From Ochromonas danica (taxonomy: Eukaryota > Sar > Chrysophyceae > Chromulinales > Chromulinaceae), in NCBI GenBank assembly GCA_015146655.1, contig VKHL01000017.1, forward strand, positions 225,015 through 289,014: 64,000 bases of DNA, read 5' to 3'. Under the pieces are notes generated by a model. It saw only the letters and a program-made list of their open reading frames with translations, did not search any database and had not been told where the DNA came from. Each line of letters opens with the position of its first letter. The first letter of the stretch is position 1. This document shows positions 53,901 to 64,000 of the stretch, in pieces. The position numbers were made by a program, and so were the translations under genes.

Positions 53901-56274
53901 TGGATATTTTACCAGAAGACTTTTACCAGCGTTTTAACGCTCAAGTTCCTGTTTCTTCTCACCCCAAGTATGAGAAGTTCTTCAAAATGTTGACTGTGGG
54001 CATTGCTAAAGAAGCAGTGAAAGAAAAAATGCGATTGGAGGGAGTTGACCCTACAAAGTTAGATCTAGATCCCAATCAAGCGATCTCTTACATGGAAACT
54101 GAGACTAACACAGCAGCCAGCCCTGATGGAGAGGCATTGGTCGCCCTTCATATGCATCCTAAGTACTCGAAGTTCTTTAAAATGCTGAAAGTTGGCTTGC
54201 CCAAGGATGCTGTAAAGATGAAGATGCAACAAGAAGGAGCAGACCCCACGATGCTGGACAAAGATCCTTCGGAGAAAATACCTGTGAAAGATCAACCTGC
54301 TTCCAGTGTACCAGATGCTTCACAGGAGATGGTAGCTGTTTCTGAACATCCTAAGTACTCGAAGTTCTTTAAAATGCTGAAAATGGGTCTTCCGAAAGGT
54401 GCGGTGCAGTTGAAGATGCAACAAGAAGGAGCAGACCCCACGATGCTGGACAAAGATCCATCAGAGAAAATACCTGTGAATGAAAACGAAGCAAAAGTTA
54501 ACGAAGGGCCTAAAGTACCGGCTGGAGAGCACCCAGCTTATTCAAAATACTTCAAAATGCTTAAGGTGGGTCTGCCGCTGGAGGCAGTGAAAGCTAAAGC
54601 TCAATTAGAAGGTCTTGATCCGTCTGTTCTGGAAAAGGATGCTTCCGAACTTATTCCTGTCAATCCTTCTCCTCAATCAAATGGAAGCAAAGCACTCAAA
54701 AAGGTCGAGCCCATCAAAGTTCGCAAGAAGAAGCTTTACTTGAAAGCATTGGATGCTAGCAAGGTCAGTCAGAATAGCATCTGGGCTGATGAGATGGATG
54801 TGGACCTTGACTTCGATGAAGAAGAGTTCAATAAGCTCTTTGTGGAGTCGACTAGTGGGCAAGCTAAATCCACCACTGCTAGTAAAGCCAAAGAGGTCAA
54901 GAAGCAGAAAATAGTACTAATTGATCGAAAGAGAGCTCAAAATGCTGGCATTGCCTTGGCTCGAATCAAATTCTCACCTGAGGAGTTGAAGAGCAAAGTG
55001 TTAAGCATGAATGACGAAAATCTCTCCACAGATCAGTTGCGCTCCATGACAGAGTTTCTTCCTTCGAGAGAAGAAATGGATGTTCTTCGATCCTACAAAG
55101 GAGATATCGAGTTGCTTGGACATGCCGAGAAATATATGCTAGAGATGCTGAACTTCAAAACCGCCGAAAAGCGAATTCGTTGTATGATCTACAAGCAGCA
55201 GTTCAAGCCTCGGTACTTAGAATGCCGTGGCAAGATAGCAAAAGTGCAAAATGCATGTGACGATGTCAAAATGTCCACCAGACTCCGGAAAGTTCTAAAG
55301 GCCGTGCTAAAGGTTGGAAATCAGCTCAGTGATGGCGAGGAACATAAAGGTTTTACTGTGGATTCCTTGCTCAAGCTACAAAGCGCAAAAGCTTTCGATA
55401 AGAAGACTAGCGTTTTGCAGTATGTCATAACTTTGATTTGTCGAACCGACGAAGATTGTCTACGATTCCCAGAAGACCTTAAGCACGTTGGTGAAGCTGC
55501 ACGCCTCAGTATGGATACCATTGCAGCCGAAAAAGCGACACTACTTGATGAATTCAATGGTAACCTGCGCATCTTAGAAGAAGTTCGAGATGGAGACAAT
55601 AGTTCTAATGACACAAACGCTATGCTAGATTTCTTTGTGAAGGTGTGGATATTAGAACCTATCAAACGATTTTCATTAGAGCTTATGCATTTGCTTGTCC
55701 TTTAGGCGGAGGGATACTGCAAAGAGTTAGATCGAGGAATAGACAGGGCCAAAGAGAAATTTCTGCGTGTCTTGGAGTATTTTGGCGAAGATCCGTCCAT
55801 GAGTTCTCAAGAATTCTTTTCAACGCTGAGCAAGTTCATTCAGGTACTGATAAGCGTACACTGATCTATTTCCAAATCGCTTTGAGAGTCTCACTTACAT
55901 GGCATTGTTATGTATAGGAGTTTGTCAGTGTGCGCGATAATGTTCAAAGAGCCATGCGTCAGCAGCAACAACAAAGACAACAACTACAGGCCCAACAACA
56001 GCAAGCACAATCTCAAAGCCAACAGAAAACAGGAAGCGATAAGCATCGTCGCTTCAGCACATTCACATCCAGAGAAGCTTCAGGTCTTGCGCAATCTAGC
56101 GATGTCCAGCTTCACGGAGAAGGGGCCCCTCCTACTCCTATGGCGGCACCCGCCGCTCAAACCGATGTTCGTAACGAGTCTTTACCTGCTGCGCAGCCTC
56201 TGGGAGCGTTGGACGGAGCTGTCAACGAACCTCCGCGCAAGCCTCTGATGCGAAGGAAGTCATCTTTCATGTAG
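50935..56274 (+). CDS. Formin with inactive PTEN-like, C2, PHD, CCDC53-type repeats and FH2
   Basis: Nine exons (50935-51058, 51120-51201, 51256-51537, 51600-51973, 52045-52262, 52327-53739, 53804-55642, 55706-55843, 55918-56274) give 1608 residues. Residues 1-170 follow the PTEN phosphatase fold, but the catalytic HC-x5-R loop reads NLCFLSNPVGRANAG, without Cys or Arg, so it is inactive. A PTEN-type C2 domain follows (to about 350). Residues 450-513 form a PHD finger (CPVC, CSEC...H..C, CPDC). A Ser/Pro-rich linker leads to five copies of a CCDC53/WASHC3-like unit (HPKYSKFFKMLKVGLPKDAV with DPTMLDKDP) at about 819-1117. FH2 spans about 1130-1520 (NSIWADE, GNQLSDGEEHKGFTVDSLL). There is no proline-rich FH1. 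Predicted actin nucleator or regulator on membranes. Confidence 0.88.
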
Positions 56275-56427
56275 AATTCGCTATGCTGCTATTATTTTAG
56301 CAGGAAAATGTGCCTGTGTAACTCTAACCAATCTCAACTTTTTGCAAGCATTTCCAAGAAATCTTTGAGAAGACATCCAAAGAAGGTGAAGTAGATGCTA
56401 AACGAATAAATTTACAGTTTCTGCCGC

Positions 56428-56862
56428 TCATAACCCACGAGCATTCAGATTCACACATTTAGCAAGGCTTTCAGCCAACTGGGGACTGACACAACCAATT
56501 TTGAGTTGTTTGGTCGGGAAGAAGACCCCGTTGTCAATTTGCACATAAAAACAAGAGAATTCTACAATTCCCGTGCCGTTCTGTGAATAGGATTTCCGTT
56601 TTATTTCAGAGGCTTGATGATTGCGAGTCAGATAGATCTTCTGCACAAAATTCGCGGGATTACTAAGAAATGTCTGCTCATCATCATATAGCCGGACCTG
56701 CCCTTCTGCAACCACAACGAAACAGGAAAACCACTTGACGGAAGAAACGTACCCAAAAGTACAAAACTTGGCGGCGATCAATCCAGACGCAAAGTGCTGA
56801 TTGACTTGAGCGCCTGGATTTGACGAACCTGAGGCTAACAGATTGGTTGTTTCATGAGGCAT
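56428..56862 (-). CDS. PH-like domain protein
   Basis: The reading frame gives 144 residues from the Met of MPHETTNLLASG. From about residue 25 the pattern fits a pleckstrin-homology fold: a basic/aromatic first strand pair (FGYVSSVKWFSCFVVVAEGQ, VRLYDDEQTF), an IYLT strand, and a C-terminal helix (SPQLAESLAKCVNLN). An overlapping upstream frame (56835-57080, MITSTRKVLPYDMTSSLFGL) might be a 5' exon, but I found no in-phase splice. It is therefore uncertain whether the gene starts at 56862 or further upstream. Convergent with the formin; the candidate upstream exon is 44 bp from the next gene's start. Confidence 0.5.
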   Translation of the reverse strand: MPHETTNLLASGSSNPGAQVNQHFASGLIAAKFCTFGYVSSVKWFSCFVVVAEGQVRLYDDEQTFLSNPANFVQKIYLTRNHQASEIKRKSYSQNGTGIVEFSCFYVQIDNGVFFPTKQLKIGCVSPQLAESLAKCVNLNARGL

Positions 56863-57124
56863 GACAAAGAACGATGTGAAGCAAGTATCTTCTTCCTCCA
56901 ACAGAGCAATTCCAGCAATTCCAATGCCGGGCGGCGGTTAAGCGTCCATGTATCTTTAAAGTTAACTGCGGAGTGAGCCCCAGATGTCCAGAATTCCAGA
57001 ACTCCAACTCCATATTTTGGAAGACCAAAGAGTGATGACGTCATGTCATATGGAAGGACTTTTCTCGTGCTGGTGATCATCGTGGGTGATCATCGTCCAC
57101 AATTGTTGATTCGAAGTCTTTTAA

Positions 57125-58323
57125 ATGTTCCTCCAAGGAGTTAGTATCCTCTTTGTCGCTCTTTGTTTGGAGCAGGTTCGGCTTATGTGGGCCTTTCAAA
57201 GTCCTTCAAGCTGTGCGACTGCCTTCGCCCAATACAGACAGAGACTTCAAATCAGATACTACGATTATTTCAAGAAGGGGCCGGAGAAGAAAGATATTGG
57301 CAGGCTATGGAAGAACATAATTTTCCCCGGAATCTACGTGGAATACGCTGACACGCAGGAACCTAAGAAAACAGTTAAAGTGGTCACAAAGACGAGACCT
57401 ATCCTGCGTCCTGGGAATGAAGGAGACAGTTTTGGCTCGACGGACCCAAAGTCGGGGACATACAGTGTTGTCGACCCCTCGACGGTTCCAAAACTGGAAA
57501 ACTCAGCCTACTTGCAGGGCAAAGAAAAGCCCATTCGGAAGCCGGACAATTTCCGACCGCCAACTCCAAAGAAAGCAATTTCTGCGTCCTTAAGTTCTGG
57601 AGTAACTGTGCTCAGCGATGCGTCCAAATTTACACGACCGAAAAAGCCCATCATTCTCTATGATTGTTCCTCAAGCAAAGATTGTGGTGCCGTGCGGAAA
57701 GTGGCAAGTCAACTGGATCTTGTGGTTGAATATCGTCCTTGCCCCGGTGGACGTGCTGGTTATTCTGATGTAATGGCAACTATTGCTCAAGGGAAGAGAG
57801 AGCTGCCTTTTCTTGTTGATAACAATCCAATGTACAAGTAAGAGTAACGCCTATTGATTTAGCTTCTTGACGAAACTAACCCACCAGTCTTCGAAATCGA
57901 TGCAGGCCTCAACTATTTGGAGCACAAGCCATCATTGAGTATCTCTACGACTCGTATGGCCCCGGAAAAGAATTTGCTCCTAAGTCTTCTTCGGTCGTAA
58001 GCTCCTTCAATCTGTTCGACAAAATCAAATCCACTGGCAAGCGGGACAGTAGCAGAATTCGCAGCGATGTAACAAGCCTGAGGCCTATCACGCTTTATGG
58101 GTGGGAAGGTGCTCCTTACGTGACGCCTGTGCGCGAAGTTCTGACCGAACTCGCGCTGGCACATGTACTAGTGAATTGTGCTCCTGGCTCTCGCAATCGC
58201 GACGCTCTGATCAGTAAAACTGGTCTCTTCCAAGTGCCTTATATTGTCGATCCAAATACAGGCGTGGAAATGTTCGAGTCGGCTGAAATCATGAAATACT
58301 TGCGCTCAACCTACTCTCCTTGA
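57125..58323 (+). CDS. Protein with two GST-N/thioredoxin-fold domains, organelle leader
   Basis: Exons 57125-57837 and 57906-58323 give 376 residues. The leader MFLQGVSILFVALCLEQVRL resembles a signal peptide followed by WAFQSPSSC, reminiscent of the A-F cleavage step of heterokont plastid leaders. Two thioredoxin-fold GST-N-like units follow: about residues 175-255 (KPIILYDCSSSKDC, RELPFLVDNNP, AQAIIEYLYDSYG) and about 295-376 (RPITLYGWEGAPYV, FQVPYIVDPNTG, SAEIMKYLRSTY). The cis-Pro after L-P or V-P is kept in both; no C-terminal GST helical domain is present. Plants and algae have plastid proteins with this tandem arrangement, function uncertain. Plastid location is inference. Confidence 0.7.
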
Positions 58324-58521
58324 TTAGCCGTCGCTAATTTTGTATTTCATCTCGGCGATTTAACTTAACTCTTTAGTCACCCTTTTCATACGTGGCATTT
58401 TTGGCCCAATGGACAACAATGTAGAAGAAGAACTGTGCAATTCCCTCTCTTAAAAAGACTCAACAGAAAAGTGAGACAACCTTTAGTCTGTTATAGGCAT
58501 AGTTGGAGACTGAAAACAATA

Positions 58522-60358
58522 TCAACCAACAATGTAATCCTCATCAGACATGGATTTAGAAAATCCAAACACTACAGGGGCATTGCTGTTGGCATTTAAC
58601 ACCTCGATGATGTCCATTGCACAGTAGAGTTGCTGAGAGGAGAAGTGCGCAGAGATTGGGAAAAAGGCATTGCTATCCTTCTGCTGAATGGTAAATTCCA
58701 GGCTACCAGAGCTGTTCGAGGCATCTACTAAGGGCAACTCCCACACCAATTCGGACGCTCCAGAGTTGACGCGATAAGAGCCATTAATGGAGACAATGGA
58801 AGGCATGGCCGTGGTTCCAAGAGGAATACAAATGCGTACATCATGCAGCTCATGATCTTGCAAATCCATACTATACTCGATCGAGACATTCATCTGACCT
58901 CGAGTTTCTTCCTCCGGCCAACAGTTTATCTTTAAAGGCAAGAGCGTCTCATCGGTGGAAGAATTGGTCCACTTCAAAATTCCAACAGGTCGGCCGCTGG
59001 GAAATCCTTTGCCAGTATCCTTATCCTTCAATTGTAAAAATCCACTTTTTTCATAAATCGCTTTGTTAATCTTCGGATGTGTCGTGAACGCAAACAAATT
59101 GGCGGAGCGAGGGGCTTGACGAAGTTTAATAATACAGTTGGCCACATCGTCCGTCAAAGCTGTCAACGTCAAACTCCCTTTAATCTCACACGATTCCATC
59201 AAACCATCTCGAGTGAGTCGCGCACTAACTTTCTCGGCGGCCTAAGCAAATGATCAGATCAGATTTAGACATAGACAAGCCGCACAGACACAAATCTCAC
59301 CGTGAGCATGATAGGATGTTGAACTTGAACAACAGCAGGAGTGGAAGGCGTAGCGGAAGATTCAACAGCAGTTTTGGACATAGCGGCAATTGGTGCTATC
59401 TTATCCTCTTTGATGAGAGCATCTTCAAAGGCCTTACTCTTGCCAGCTACACCCAATGACATACCCTTAACCACCGCTGACTTGCCGCTTGATACTGGAA
59501 CAGAAGAGGCAAGCATAGAAGTGTTTGACGAGGGAGGCGCAGGAGAGGCAGAGGAAGGAAATGACGAGGGAGACACTGTCTGGTCAAGATAAGAAGCGGA
59601 GGAATTGGAAGAAGTTGGTAATCCCATGCGAGCCAATTCTCTTTGGCGATCTTTGATGGCCTTTGCCGCAGCTTGAGCTTGGTCCTTCGCAGTCTCCATT
59701 TTGCTGATTTTGATCATATTGTGGAGCTTCTCCTCATGGCTCTCCATCTCCATGTTAGTGCGGATCTGCTGCAAACTGATGGCCTCCCGGTAGCCTCCAA
59801 CAGTAATCACTTCATCAAATGCAAAAATTAAATCCATACTCTTCTCCAACAATTTGTCTTCCGCAATGTTGCCTGTCGCGCCGGTCACACTGGGCACCAC
59901 TTTGGAAAGCAATCGCAGAGTCTCCAAATCCTCGACAATGTTGCTGGCACGATTGGTGATCAGTAATAAATACAGAGTATCCAGCGGCTGATAGACATAT
60001 CTACAGAAAGCACAACCAAGAAACTGGGAGTGAGAGAAGGGCAAGAGAGAGGGAGGGATAACAAGGATTTGCTCACCTCACACTCTCTGTCTCCACAAAC
60101 GTGTGCTGCTGCTTGCTGTCGGAACTCATCAATTTCGGAAAAGCAGCCAATAAACCCTACATCCATGTTTGGTCACTACATCCTGCTCATATGGACGAGG
60201 AGTTCTTACCTCGATGCGAATGCGGGTCATTTCGACGAATTGGCGAGTCACCAGGACTGTTCAAAATCAGCAGAGCATTAAAAAAAAATCCTCCTTCCCA
60301 GGTAACTCAACATACCTTTCCCGCCTTTAGTGCATATGGCTGCGCTGAGGACGACCAT
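58522..60358 (-). CDS. ARCN1: Coatomer subunit delta (delta-COP)
   Basis: Part of the F-subcomplex of COPI, which returns cargo from Golgi to ER. Exons 60316-60358, 60210-60256, 60077-60156, 59301-60000 and 58522-59241 give 529 residues; the family has about 510. The N-terminal longin-type domain starts MVVLSAAICTKGGKVLVTRQ and continues FVEMTRIRIEGLLAAFPKLM, HTFVETESVRYVYQPLDTLY, SNIVEDLETLRLL. A Lys/Glu/Ser linker follows (HNMIKISKMETAK). The C-terminal mu-homology domain ends near the Trp/Asp-rich acidic tail (FGFSKSMSDEDYIVG). The first exon codes for only 14 residues. The 3' end converges on the GST-N protein. Confidence 0.95.
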
Positions 60359-61601
60359 TTAGTGAGACCTATCCAACACTGCTTCTCTTACGAGACAAAA
60401 GACAAAAGGGGAATCAAATCGACAGAAGCAACACCGCTTGTGGGAAGTTAAGCTGATACCATCCCACGCATAGCAATATACTTGGTGTGGAATCGGACAA
60501 GACTTTTAAATCCAGTTTTATTGCTTCTGGCACAGCAGAGGCGAGAGACAGAGTTTCGAGATGAGAGGATGATTTTGATAGATTATTTGTTGCTTTGAAA
60601 GTATGCCTTTTTAAATGTATATTATGCTATGAATCCAAACGAAGCGCGCTGAAGTTTTATCAAGAAGGTAAGATAGTCATTATTTGCTAAGCATAAGATA
60701 TTTCGTTTATAATTTAAAAAAATGCGTTTGACAGGAGAGAATCCTTAACAACTCTCACACTGTCGACAACTTTTTCAACTGGCATCAGAAGGCTCTTGAA
60801 GGCCATCAAATCGATCTACATTCGCAGTGGAACACTAACGAGACCCAGGGGAGGGCTTGAGGCACTCGCCGTGTTGAGAGATACACCACCCGTAATATGC
60901 GACAGATAGGAGATCCACGAATGGGTCGCGATTGCCAAGCGCAAAATATGAAAATATCATAGCTATCAAGCTAAGCGCTAAAGATTAGTAGAAGTCGCCA
61001 ATCCGCAACACACTAGGTTGGCGATGGATCTTGTCAGAACGCCAACCAACCGGAATGCAACTCCCAAATTTAAAGGCTTTCATCTCTTCTTCTTCATTTG
61101 CAAAGCGTTCAGGCCATTTTGATCTCTTCGATTGGCGACGTTTTGGTTAGTTCAGGGAAGACAAAACTGGACGTCTGAAAAGCCAACCTCAGCAAGGAGC
61201 ACCACTAATTGATTGACTCTTGATGGTTGATATTTATCCGACTCACCAATTTCTAGAAATTCCATCCAAACGGCATTCTTTTTCAATTCATTGTTTTCTT
61301 TTTTGTTGCGAAGAAGACCTGCTCCAGCACGTGTTCCGTTGTGGATCCAACGGCTCAAAATTTCAATTCCCCGACAGGACGGGTGGTTGCTGTTCATGTC
61401 TCTGCTGTGTTCTCTCTGTGTTCCCTCTCTGTCTGTGTGTGTCTGTGTCTCTCTGGTGTTCCTTCTCTGTTCTCGTTGGTTCTGGATTCACTCGCTCTGC
61501 TGGCTACAATCTAGTGCTCCCGACTGTTGAGCACCGTTCGCATCTAATTCTGATTATTTCGATTGAAATTCTCTTGACTTACTATTGAAGATATTGATAG
61601 A
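60359..61601. other. Subtelomeric intergenic region
   Basis: About 1.24 kb, the second longest gene-poor stretch in the window after 1763-3036. AT-rich to about 61250, then a pyrimidine-rich stretch with TCTGTGTGTGTCTG (61400-61470) before the surface-protein gene. Short reading frames here look like chance. Confidence 0.6.
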
Positions 61602-63579
61602 ATGAAAACATTCTTTGCAGCCTTGGCTTTACTCCATTTCTGCGGGTTTCTGGGACCCGCGGCCTCCATGGTATTTTTCCTCTTCTTAAATTCAAACCTT
61701 TCCTTCCGTCATCCTGATCTGGTGGTAATTTTTGATATAGGAAAGAGAAAGATTTGACAATTGGGATTCAATTCTCTCTTTGAGTGACTCATTCGACGTC
61801 CAGCCACAGAATGCAAACACGGCTCTTGACTCCAAAAGCCGCTTTTCTGCGCCACGTAAACAATTCCAATTGGAAGCTAATGGACCACCTACGTTTACTC
61901 CAACTTTTACTCCAACGTTTGCTCCGACCGATGCTCCTTCTTGGGCCCCAACGTTTGCTCCGACCGATGCTCCTTCCGAAGCTCCTTCTTGGGCCCCAAC
62001 GTTTGCTCCTACCGATGCTCCTTCCGAAGCTCCTTCTTGGGCCCCAACGTTTGCTCCTACCGATGCTCCTTCCGAAGCTCCTTCTTGGGCCCCAACGTTT
62101 GCTCCTACCGATGCTCCTTCCGAAGCTCCTTCTTGGGCCCCAACGTTTGCTCCTACCGATGCTCCTTCCGAAGCTCCTTCTTGGGCCCCAACGTTTGCTC
62201 CGACCGATGCTCCTTCCGAAGCTCCTTCTTGGGCCCCAACGTTTGCTCCGACCGATGCTCCTTCCGAAGCTCCTTCTTGGGCCCCAACGTTTGCTCCGAC
62301 CGATGCTCCTTCCGAAGCTCCTTCTTGGGCCCCAACGTTTGCTCCGACCGATGCTCCTTCCGAAGCTCCTTCTTGGGCCCCAACGTTTGCTCCTACCGAT
62401 GCTCCTTCCGAAGCTCCTTCTTGGGCCCCAACGTTTGCTCCTACCGATGCTCCTTCCGAAGCTCCTTCCAGGGCCCCAACGTTTGCTCCGACCGATGCTC
62501 CAACGGATGTTCCTTCTTGGGCCCCAACGTTTGCTCCGACCGATGCTCCTTCCGATGCTCCTTCCAGGGTCCCAACGTTTGCTCCGACCGAAGCTCCTTC
62601 TTTAACACCCAGTGCAGCCCCTTCCGTGGTGCCCACGAGTGCAGCACCTTCCGTCGCGCCCACGAGTGCTGCACCCAGTCGTATGCCTTCGAAGGCCCCT
62701 TCCGTGACTCGTTATCCCACAGCTTCTCGTGCTCCCACGAACACTGTTGCTCCCACCACCTCTTTTGCTCCAACTCCATCACCTTCCACTCAAGCTCCTA
62801 CTATAACACGTAGCCCATCGTTTGCTCCTTCCAGAAAACCAACACAATCTCCATCCTATTCTCCCACCTTTCAATTCCTTCCAGTCATTGTTGTATATAG
62901 CAACATTGCATTAATGGTGGATTATCAGCGGGATTTACTCGTTCAAGAGCAATTTGCTGTTCGTTTGGCTCAATCACGTGTTTTAAATGTCAGTGTCAAT
63001 ATTATCGTCTATGTCCGTACAGATCGCATTTTCATCGAAGATGGTTCTCGAAGGCTTGATGAGGGTTCTCGCAAACTTCGTGCTAGCGTGGCAAATTATA
63101 CTGTTGCGATAACTTCTACAACTCTGGCGCTGGTCGATTATCCTGAATATGGCGGCAATGTTACTGCCCTCTTCAATAAGGTCTCCAACGCTATGGATGA
63201 AAGCGTTATGAAATCCAACGATTTTACTTTGAAACTTGGAGCTGCTGGTGTAGAGGCTAATGCCAGCAACTTTATCAATGTCACTATTCCTACTGCTTTG
63301 CAATTGGTTACATTGAATATGACCAACGCACCACCTACATTCAGACCAACCTACCACCCTCGATATGACAATGGACTCACGGATGGTGAAGTTGCTGCTA
63401 TCGTAGTAGTTTCTATAATTGGAACTGCTATTTTGGCCTATATCGTCTATGTTTCTCTGTCGGCTTATCGCCAAGGACAAGGTTTGCCAAGTGAGGTGCA
63501 AGATACAAGTTTCGAAGAAGCGGTCAACAATGGTCAAGCAGATAATGTTGTTCAAGATCAATTGGAGTCTAGACTCTAA
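61602..63579 (+). CDS. Repeat-rich type I membrane (cell-surface) protein
   Basis: Exons 61602-61670 and 61741-63579 give 635 residues. The first exon is almost exactly a signal peptide (MKTFFAALALLHFCGFLGPA). After a short charged segment come eleven near-identical 16-residue units (TFAPTDAPSEAPSWAP) plus degenerate flanking units, then a Pro/Ser/Thr linker. A non-repeat domain follows (about residues 395-555) with several N-glycosylation sequons (NVT, NAS, NMT) and a RRLDEGSRKLR motif of the kind seen in other stramenopile surface proteins. One transmembrane helix (AAIVVVSIIGTAILAYIVYV, about 575-595) and a short acidic cytoplasmic tail end the protein. An adhesin or wall protein is likely. 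It is the last gene before the telomere. Confidence 0.8.
61914..62600. repeat. 48-bp coding tandem repeat (11 near-perfect units plus variants)
   Basis: Units differ mainly by synonymous CCT/CCG changes at one Pro codon, in blocks (one CCG unit, then four CCT, four or five CCG, two CCT), which suggests recent unit-block duplication. The unit has no stop in several frames, so it makes long false reading frames on both strands. Confidence 0.95.
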
Positions 63580-63881
63580 GACGGTAAGATATATTCTATA
63601 ATCTCGGACCATTAAGTGCCCATTAACCGTTCTGCTACTTGTTTTATAGTACTTACCTCGGGTCCTTTTAAGCGTCACCTATCCATATTGAGCCTATTTT
63701 TGCTGCGCTGCTTCAAAGATTATTAAAAAATTATTATCCTAGTAGGTCTGATACAACTAAACAATGTCTAATAATGCGATGTAAAAGTATTTTAGGTTTG
63801 AGTAAGGGTTTGGGTTAAAGTAAGATGGTAGCTTACCCTGTAATATTCTTAAACTAATGATCAGAACGACAAACAATGAGA
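63580..63881. other. Subtelomeric spacer
   Basis: About 300 bp between the last gene and the telomere, with degenerate TTTGGGTT/TTTAGG-like motifs near 63795-63825. No gene is seen. Confidence 0.6.
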
Positions 63882-64000
63882 GGGGTTAGGGTTAGGGTTA
63901 GGGTTAGGGGTTTAACAAGTATTATAGGGTTAGGGTTAGGGTTAGGGTTAGGGTTAGGGTTAGGGTTAGGGTTAGGGTTAGGGTTAGGGTTAGGGTTAGG
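63882..64000 (+). repeat. Telomere, (TTAGGG)n
   Basis: Four to five units at 63882-63910, a 14-bp interruption (63911-63924), then about twelve perfect TTAGGG units to the window end. The G-rich strand runs 5' to 3' toward the end, as expected of a right-hand chromosome terminus. Confidence 0.97.

Noticed and set aside
61914-62600. Regularly spaced repeats that could suggest a CRISPR array
   Set aside because: Units are contiguous with no unique spacers, and code for Pro-rich protein in a eukaryotic genome.
61692-62663. 323-residue minus-strand reading frame of repeated VGANVGAQEGASEGAS units
   Set aside because: It is the antisense shadow of the 48-bp repeat, which has no stop codons in that frame; the plus-strand protein has a signal peptide, sequons and a transmembrane helix.

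Overview
The window is nuclear DNA from a microbial eukaryote and runs to a chromosome end: the last ~120 bases are TTAGGG telomere repeats with the G-rich strand running outward. Genes are dense, introns are short (about 45-120 nt, GT..AG, with several weak GTC donors), and intergenic gaps are often only 100-400 bp. A stramenopile is the best guess. Reasons: the APT/APS 16-residue repeat surface protein, a PTEN-like/PHD/FH2 formin with CCDC53-type repeats, TTAGGG telomeres, and one protein whose leader ends in an A-F step like heterokont plastid leaders. This is an inference from protein style, not a phylogeny. All exon models were read by eye; phases were checked codon by codon, but no transcript evidence was available.

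Layout. 0-6 kb: amino-acid permease (5' end at or beyond the window edge), proteasome beta-4 (PSMB2), a small single-pass membrane protein and a CZIB/UPF0587 protein that has lost all four zinc cysteines, separated by simple-sequence-rich DNA. 6-19.8 kb: a recent tandem duplication. The ancestral order was gene X (NHL/F-box/CCCH), gene Z (BAH domain, opposite strand), gene Y. A 4.65-kb unit from inside X to inside Y was duplicated, so Z is now present twice and the junction makes an in-frame Y-X chimera. The second copy also carries a 1.6-kb terminal-inverted-repeat element between Z and Y. 20-31 kb: a three-part lipid enzyme (Mpo1-like, putative 2OG-oxygenase-like, PEMT-like), Rab7, the divergent pair BCKDH E1-beta and E2, a hypothetical protein whose start codon overlaps that of a three-repeat MYB factor, then two identical tRNA-Lys(CTT) genes. 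32-41 kb: a coiled-coil protein, a UBA-like coiled-coil protein, a 280-bp inverted repeat, and a RUN-RhoGAP-TLDc protein. 41-60 kb: VPS13, a PTEN-like/C2/PHD/FH2 formin, a PH-like protein, a double GST-N/thioredoxin-fold protein and coatomer delta-COP. 60-64 kb: a sparse subtelomeric stretch, a repeat-rich type I membrane protein, and the telomere.

Membrane traffic and lipid transfer are over-represented: Rab7 (late endosome), VPS13 (lipid bridge), delta-COP (COPI coat), RUN-RhoGAP-TLDc, the formin and the Mpo1/PEMT enzyme. Mitochondrial branched-chain amino-acid oxidation is represented by two BCKDH subunits sharing one intergenic region. From 6 kb to the telomere, protein-coding neighbours alternate strand almost without exception, so nearly all promoters are potentially bidirectional and nearly all 3' ends converge.
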